DNA from: Leptolinea sp.
GTDB taxonomy: Bacteria; Chloroflexota; Anaerolineae; Anaerolineales; Anaerolineaceae
Reading direction: 5' to 3'
DNA length: 36,867 nt
Assembly: GCA_012798535.1 (NCBI GenBank)
Contig: JAAZMZ010000035.1
Location: forward strand, 1-36,867
The translations under genes and the position numbers were made by a program. Of this stretch, positions 33,362 through 36,867 are shown one piece after another. Below the pieces are notes generated by a model that was not told the origin of the DNA, did no database searches, and saw only the letters and a program-made list of their open reading frames with translations. Each line of letters starts with the position of its first letter. The first letter of the stretch is position 1.

Positions 33362-33817
33362 TTGAACACATCCAGGCAACTGCTCCACCGGATCACCCTC
33401 ATAGTCATGCTTGTCCTTCTGGCAGGACTGGCTGTCTACTCTTCGATCCATGAATATCAAACAGCTTCAGCCGCCGCCAACGAAGTCAAGGGAGACGATA
33501 TGGTAACCGCCTGGGACAGACGCTTGAGAAAAATCCGTTCACTTCTGCCCGAATCAGGTATAGTTGGTTATGTAGCAGATTGGGACATCCCCGGATTCAC
33601 CTATGGGTCAAGTGATCAGGAAGTCGAATTTTTACTGGCGCAGTATTCTGTATCGCCGGTTGTGCTGGAAAGAGGGGTAAACCACAAATTGATCCTGGGA
33701 AATTTCAGTGACAATGGGGATTCAACAAAGATCGAGAAAGTGCAGACTTTACTCGGGATCAAGCTTCTACAGCCTTATACAAATGAAATCTTTCTCTTCG
33801 AAGGACAGGAGAAATGA
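33362..33817 (+). CDS. Membrane-anchored protein of unknown function
   Basis: The 151-residue protein has one N-terminal TM helix (about 11-27) and a soluble outer domain containing SGIVGYVADWDIPGF and a short beta-rich tail. I do not recognise a family. The TTG start at 33362 is supported by AGGAG six bases upstream, overlapping the reductase stop; the nearby ATG at 33357 is stopped after two codons. Its stop overlaps the next start (ATGA), so it is coupled to the GT-C-like gene and probably acts with it in the membrane. Confidence 0.7.
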   Translation: MNTSRQLLHRITLIVMLVLLAGLAVYSSIHEYQTASAAANEVKGDDMVTAWDRRLRKIRSLLPESGIVGYVADWDIPGFTYGSSDQEVEFLLAQYSVSPVVLERGVNHKLILGNFSDNGDSTKIEKVQTLLGIKLLQPYTNEIFLFEGQEK

Positions 33818-35211
33818 GCTATCTCGTTTACCTCACTCTTCTGCCTCCATTTTTGATCGGTGTTTTACTGGTGTCGTGGCTTTTTCTTCCATCCCGTAAG
33901 GGGAACATTCTTCTTTTTCTATCACTGGGAATTCCACTTGGATTCGGCATCACAGCCTGCCTGTTCTTTCTCTGGGCATACCTTTTTAATCCATCTTTTC
34001 CAGGGTATTGGCTGGTTGAAGTAGTTCTTCTATCTGCATTATTCTATCTGACCTGGAAGCAACGCCAGCATTTGGTAACGGTGCTGCCCGATTTCAAGAA
34101 ATGGCAGAGGATCGACTGGATGGCTGCTGGTTTATTCACGCTTGTCGCACTGATCGCACTTGGTTCTTTTATCGCTTATACAACGGCTAATCCCCACGGC
34201 CGGTATGACGCCTGGGCTATCTGGAATGTCCGTGCCCGCATGCTGGCCCGCGGTGGGATTGATTGGAAGAGCGTCTTTGTCCCGCAGATATTTCATGCCG
34301 ATTATCCGCTGCTGGTTCCGTTGACCATCGCCCGCTGCTGGGTACTGGCTGGTACAGAATCCATACGAATCCCATCGGCGGTCGCCGGTTTGTTCACCTT
34401 TGCACCGGCCGGTATATTGATCGGGACATTGCTCAATCTGGGGAAGAAACAGATGAGCTGGCTGGCCGGCATCCTGTTCCTCAGCACACCCTGGGTGATC
34501 TATTTCGGCTCATTGCAGTTTGCCGACCTACCGCTGGCAGCCTGCATAGCAGCAGCCGCTGCCTGCCTGAGCCTTGCACTTACCGATAGAGGCAACGCGT
34601 CGCGCTGGCTGGCATTAGCCGGTCTTTCCTCCGGTCTGGCTGCCTGGACAAAGAACGAAGGACAGCTTTTCCTGGTTGTGTTTGTGCTGGTCTCTATTCC
34701 GGCCATCTTTCTAGTCTTCCGCCATCGGAAACCCCTGAATCTTCTGTTAAAAATGGGAATCGGACTGGCGCTGCCGTTGATCGCCCTTCTGTTATTCAAA
34801 CTCACGCTGGCGCCGGCCAATGATGTGGTGGACATGGGAAATCTGAATCCGGCATTTTCCCAGCTCCTCTCCCCTGCCCGTTACGTAGAGGTCATCAAAG
34901 CTTACCAGAGTTATCCCAAGGGATTTGGAAGTTGGGTGGTTCCCATTCCGCTGGTGTTTCTGATCGTCTGGCTGCTGCTCAAACCGCGTGTTAATAACGA
35001 AAACAGATCGGCCGTTCTGGTATTGGCCGGTTTGTTGATCTTCCAGTGGTTGGGCTACTTTTTCATCTACGTCATCACCCCGCGGGATCTGCAATCGCAT
35101 ATCAACCAGTCATACGACCGGCTGTTGATGCAGCTTTTCCCCACGTTCATCCTGTTCATGTTTCTTTTTCTTACCGCACCGGAGAAAATTTTCAAATCGG
35201 CAGATGAATAG
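33814..35211 (+). CDS. Polytopic membrane protein, GT-C/ArnT-like glycosyltransferase
   Basis: The 465-residue protein has about 11-12 hydrophobic helices. The first long loop reads GRYDAWAIWNVRARMLARGG with acidic and aromatic residues, followed by FHADYPLLVPLTIARCW, as in PMT/ArnT-like GT-C enzymes that use polyprenyl-phosphate sugars. A ELxF-like TKNEGQLFL segment follows later. The small membrane-anchored partner before it is translationally coupled. Substrates are unknown, and a related but larger GT-C protein lies at 18958. Confidence 0.68.
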   Translation: MSYLVYLTLLPPFLIGVLLVSWLFLPSRKGNILLFLSLGIPLGFGITACLFFLWAYLFNPSFPGYWLVEVVLLSALFYLTWKQRQHLVTVLPDFKKWQRIDWMAAGLFTLVALIALGSFIAYTTANPHGRYDAWAIWNVRARMLARGGIDWKSVFVPQIFHADYPLLVPLTIARCWVLAGTESIRIPSAVAGLFTFAPAGILIGTLLNLGKKQMSWLAGILFLSTPWVIYFGSLQFADLPLAACIAAAAACLSLALTDRGNASRWLALAGLSSGLAAWTKNEGQLFLVVFVLVSIPAIFLVFRHRKPLNLLLKMGIGLALPLIALLLFKLTLAPANDVVDMGNLNPAFSQLLSPARYVEVIKAYQSYPKGFGSWVVPIPLVFLIVWLLLKPRVNNENRSAVLVLAGLLIFQWLGYFFIYVITPRDLQSHINQSYDRLLMQLFPTFILFMFLFLTAPEKIFKSADE

Positions 35212-35226
35212 AAAGTAGGCCTGCGG

Positions 35227-35232
35227 TATAAT
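35227..35232 (+). promoter_or_regulatory. -10 box placed for a leaderless coaX mRNA
   Basis: TATAAT ends six bases before the coaX ATG (run of T between them), so the expected transcription start coincides with the start codon. No Shine-Dalgarno site is present. The -35 position (35204-35209) is poor. Confidence 0.6.
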
Positions 35233-35238
35233 TTTTTT

Positions 35239-36012
35239 ATGCTGCTGACTATCGATATCGGGAATACCAACATAACCATCGGCTGCTATCAGGGAAAAGA
35301 TCTGGGTTGCCGATGGAGACTGGCGACCGACCATGAACGTATGTCGGATGAATATGGAATTCAGTTGATCAGCCTGCTGCGTCACGGCGAGATCAAGATA
35401 CAGGACATTGAGGCTGTCAGTCTGGCTTCGGTCGTCCCACCTTTAACCGGTCGGATTGTTCAAGCTTGCCGGCAGTACCTGAAACAGGAACCCTTCATCG
35501 TGGATTCAACGGTCAATACCGGTATAGCAATCATCATGGATGAACCTTCCTCTGTGGGTGCCGACCGTCTGGTGGACGCTGCTGCTGTGCAGAGGCTGTA
35601 CGGAGGGCCAGCCTGTGTCGTGGATTTCGGCACAGCCACCACCTTCGATGCTCTGGATAAACAGGGTAACTATCTGGGGGGCGCCATTGCCCCGGGGATC
35701 GGCATTTCGGCCGACGCCCTGTTCCAACATACATCCAAACTCCCCCGCGTCGATCTCGTCCGGCCGCCATCGGTGATCGGAAAAAATACTATCCATGCCA
35801 TGCAATCAGGTTTACTTTTCGGGTATGTTGCCATGGTGGAAGGTATGGTCAACCGCTTCCGTGCGGTTCTGGGTAAAGACATGAAGGTCATCGGGACGGG
35901 CGGTCTGGCTGAAATTGTTGCCCGGGAAACTGAAGTTATTGAGATCGTGGCACCCTGGTTGACACTGGACGGTCTGCGCTTGATCTGGGAGATGAATAAC
36001 AACCATGAATAA
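35239..36012 (+). CDS. coaX: Type III pantothenate kinase
   Basis: CoaX phosphorylates pantothenate, the first step of coenzyme A synthesis. The 257-residue protein starts with the ASKHA phosphate loop LLTIDIGNTNITIG, has SVGADRLVDAAA, VVDFGTATTFDAL and GGAIAPGIGIS, and ends with TGGLAEIVA near 217-225, all typical of type III kinases. Length is normal. It overlaps the coaBC start by eight bases, so the two are translationally coupled, as expected for one pathway. Confidence 0.97.
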   Translation: MLLTIDIGNTNITIGCYQGKDLGCRWRLATDHERMSDEYGIQLISLLRHGEIKIQDIEAVSLASVVPPLTGRIVQACRQYLKQEPFIVDSTVNTGIAIIMDEPSSVGADRLVDAAAVQRLYGGPACVVDFGTATTFDALDKQGNYLGGAIAPGIGISADALFQHTSKLPRVDLVRPPSVIGKNTIHAMQSGLLFGYVAMVEGMVNRFRAVLGKDMKVIGTGGLAEIVARETEVIEIVAPWLTLDGLRLIWEMNNNHE

Positions 36013-36867
36013 TCCCCTGCAGGATAAACACATCATCCTGGGAATCACGGGATCCATTGCGGCCTACAAAGGCGCCGACCTGGCCTCCAAATTGACTCAG
36101 GCGGGTGCAAACGTGGATGTCGTGTTGACGGATTCGGCCTGTAAGTTTGTATCACCCCTGACATTTCAGTCGGTAACCGGCCGAAAAGCTTCCACAGAAG
36201 CTGATCTTTGGGGGGGTGAAGGGCATGTCGTGCATGTGGCGTTGGGACATCAGGCTGATCTGGTGATTATCGCTCCGGCATCTGCCAACACCATGGCCAA
36301 ACTGGCTCACGGATTGGCAGATAATCTTCTATCGGTTACCGTGCTGGCATCTTCTGCGCCGCTTATTCTGGCACCCGCCATGGACGCGGATATGTACAAC
36401 AACCCGGCCACCTGTGAAAATGTGGACAAATTGCGCCAGCGCGGTGCCATCATTGTGGGACCCGAAAGCGGCCATCTGGCATCCGGGCTGGTGGGTCCGG
36501 GGCGCATGAGCGAACCGGTAGAAATCGTCAACCAGGCACGTTACGTGCTCAGCCGCGGCGGCAAGCTGAGTGGCCGGAAAGTTGTTGTCACAGCGGGTGG
36601 TACCTCAGAACCAATTGACCCGGTCAGGGTTATCACGAACCGGTCCTCCGGCAAGCAGGGTTACGCGCTCGCTCAGGCGGCACTGGATATGGGCTGCGAT
36701 GTAACGTTGATCAGCACCACGCATCTACTTCCTCCCCCCGCCGGGGCGGTGATGCTTTATGTAGATTCAGCCAGACAAATGCTGGATGAAGTTATTAAAG
36801 AAACCGGTCAGGCCGATCTGCTGATTATGGCTGCCGCCGTGGCAGATTTTCGCCCCGTACATTCCGC
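36005..36867 (+). CDS. coaBC: Phosphopantothenoylcysteine decarboxylase/synthase, N-terminal part, cut by window edge
   Basis: About 287 codons are present. The flavin decarboxylase domain (CoaC, 1-180) shows ITGSIAAYKGADL, GHVVHVALG (catalytic His), IAPASANTMAKL and PAMDADMYNNP; the ligase domain (CoaB, from about 190) shows VVVTAGGTSEPIDPVRVITNRSSGKQGYAL in two conserved pieces. Together they make 4'-phosphopantetheine from phosphopantothenate and cysteine. Two positions differ from the E. coli pattern: Asp for Asn in PAMN, and Ser for Cys in the clamp (LASGLVGPGRM instead of ACG...GPGRM). The gene overlaps coaX by eight bases and runs off the window. Confidence 0.95.
   Translation, partial: MNNPLQDKHIILGITGSIAAYKGADLASKLTQAGANVDVVLTDSACKFVSPLTFQSVTGRKASTEADLWGGEGHVVHVALGHQADLVIIAPASANTMAKLAHGLADNLLSVTVLASSAPLILAPAMDADMYNNPATCENVDKLRQRGAIIVGPESGHLASGLVGPGRMSEPVEIVNQARYVLSRGGKLSGRKVVVTAGGTSEPIDPVRVITNRSSGKQGYALAQAALDMGCDVTLISTTHLLPPPAGAVMLYVDSARQMLDEVIKETGQADLLIMAAAVADFRPVHS

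Overview
The window looks like a chromosomal segment of a Chloroflexota bacterium, most likely Anaerolineae. This is inferred from gene content (actinobacterial-type myo-inositol-phosphate synthase, LysM/M23 lipoproteins, large GT-C type membrane proteins beside housekeeping genes) and from TGA being used normally as a stop. I cannot prove the taxon without database comparison. About 34 protein genes, one tRNA and one decayed reading frame fill almost the whole window. No intergenic gap exceeds 300 bp. I see no prophage, insertion sequence, CRISPR array or origin.

Layout. (1) 1-1087, minus strand: a TetR repressor followed by a GH5 endoglucanase cut by the window edge. Two matching 14-bp palindromes bracket the repressor promoter. 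(2) 1258-8709, plus strand: an envelope block with inositol-1-phosphate synthase, a lipid-anchored polysaccharide deacetylase, a HIT hydrolase, and three tandem paralogous lipoproteins with LysM, a conserved middle region and an M23 peptidase. (3) 13219-8741, minus strand: a tightly packed run of small membrane protein, selA, M24 peptidase, tsaD and OsmC. It diverges from a tRNA-Asp gene that has its own promoter and terminator. (4) 13420-15148: a FeoA-domain protein, a VanZ-like membrane protein and a protein-like remnant with two in-frame TGA codons. (5) 15152-18874: a solute-binding/PAS/PAS/HD-GYP c-di-GMP phosphodiesterase, then a PadR regulator and a methyltransferase. (6) 18958-22523: a GT-C type membrane protein coupled to a tRNA-dihydrouridine synthase; a PPK2 polyphosphate kinase converges on it. 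(7) 23512-27818: efp, a cysteine-rich small protein, a HAD-DinB fusion and a PAS/GAF/GGDEF diguanylate cyclase. (8) 27939-33352: a methionine/one-carbon pair, full-length cobalamin-dependent metH and a fused homocysteine methyltransferase/methylene-THF reductase. (9) 33362-36867: a membrane-anchored small protein with a polytopic GT-C-like partner, then coaX and coaBC (cut by the edge) for coenzyme A synthesis.

Working together: region 2 points to remodelling of a peptidoglycan-containing envelope and synthesis of inositol lipids or solutes. Region 8 supplies methyl-THF and regenerates methionine by two routes. Regions 5 and 7 hold opposing c-di-GMP enzymes. selA implies selenocysteine use, but no selenoprotein is recognisable here. 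The most unusual items are the lipoprotein triplet with a DxDxDG loop inside the peptidase domain, the paired operators (TetR and PadR), the HAD-DinB fusion, the GCC variant of the Dus active site, and the remnant at 14930-15148.
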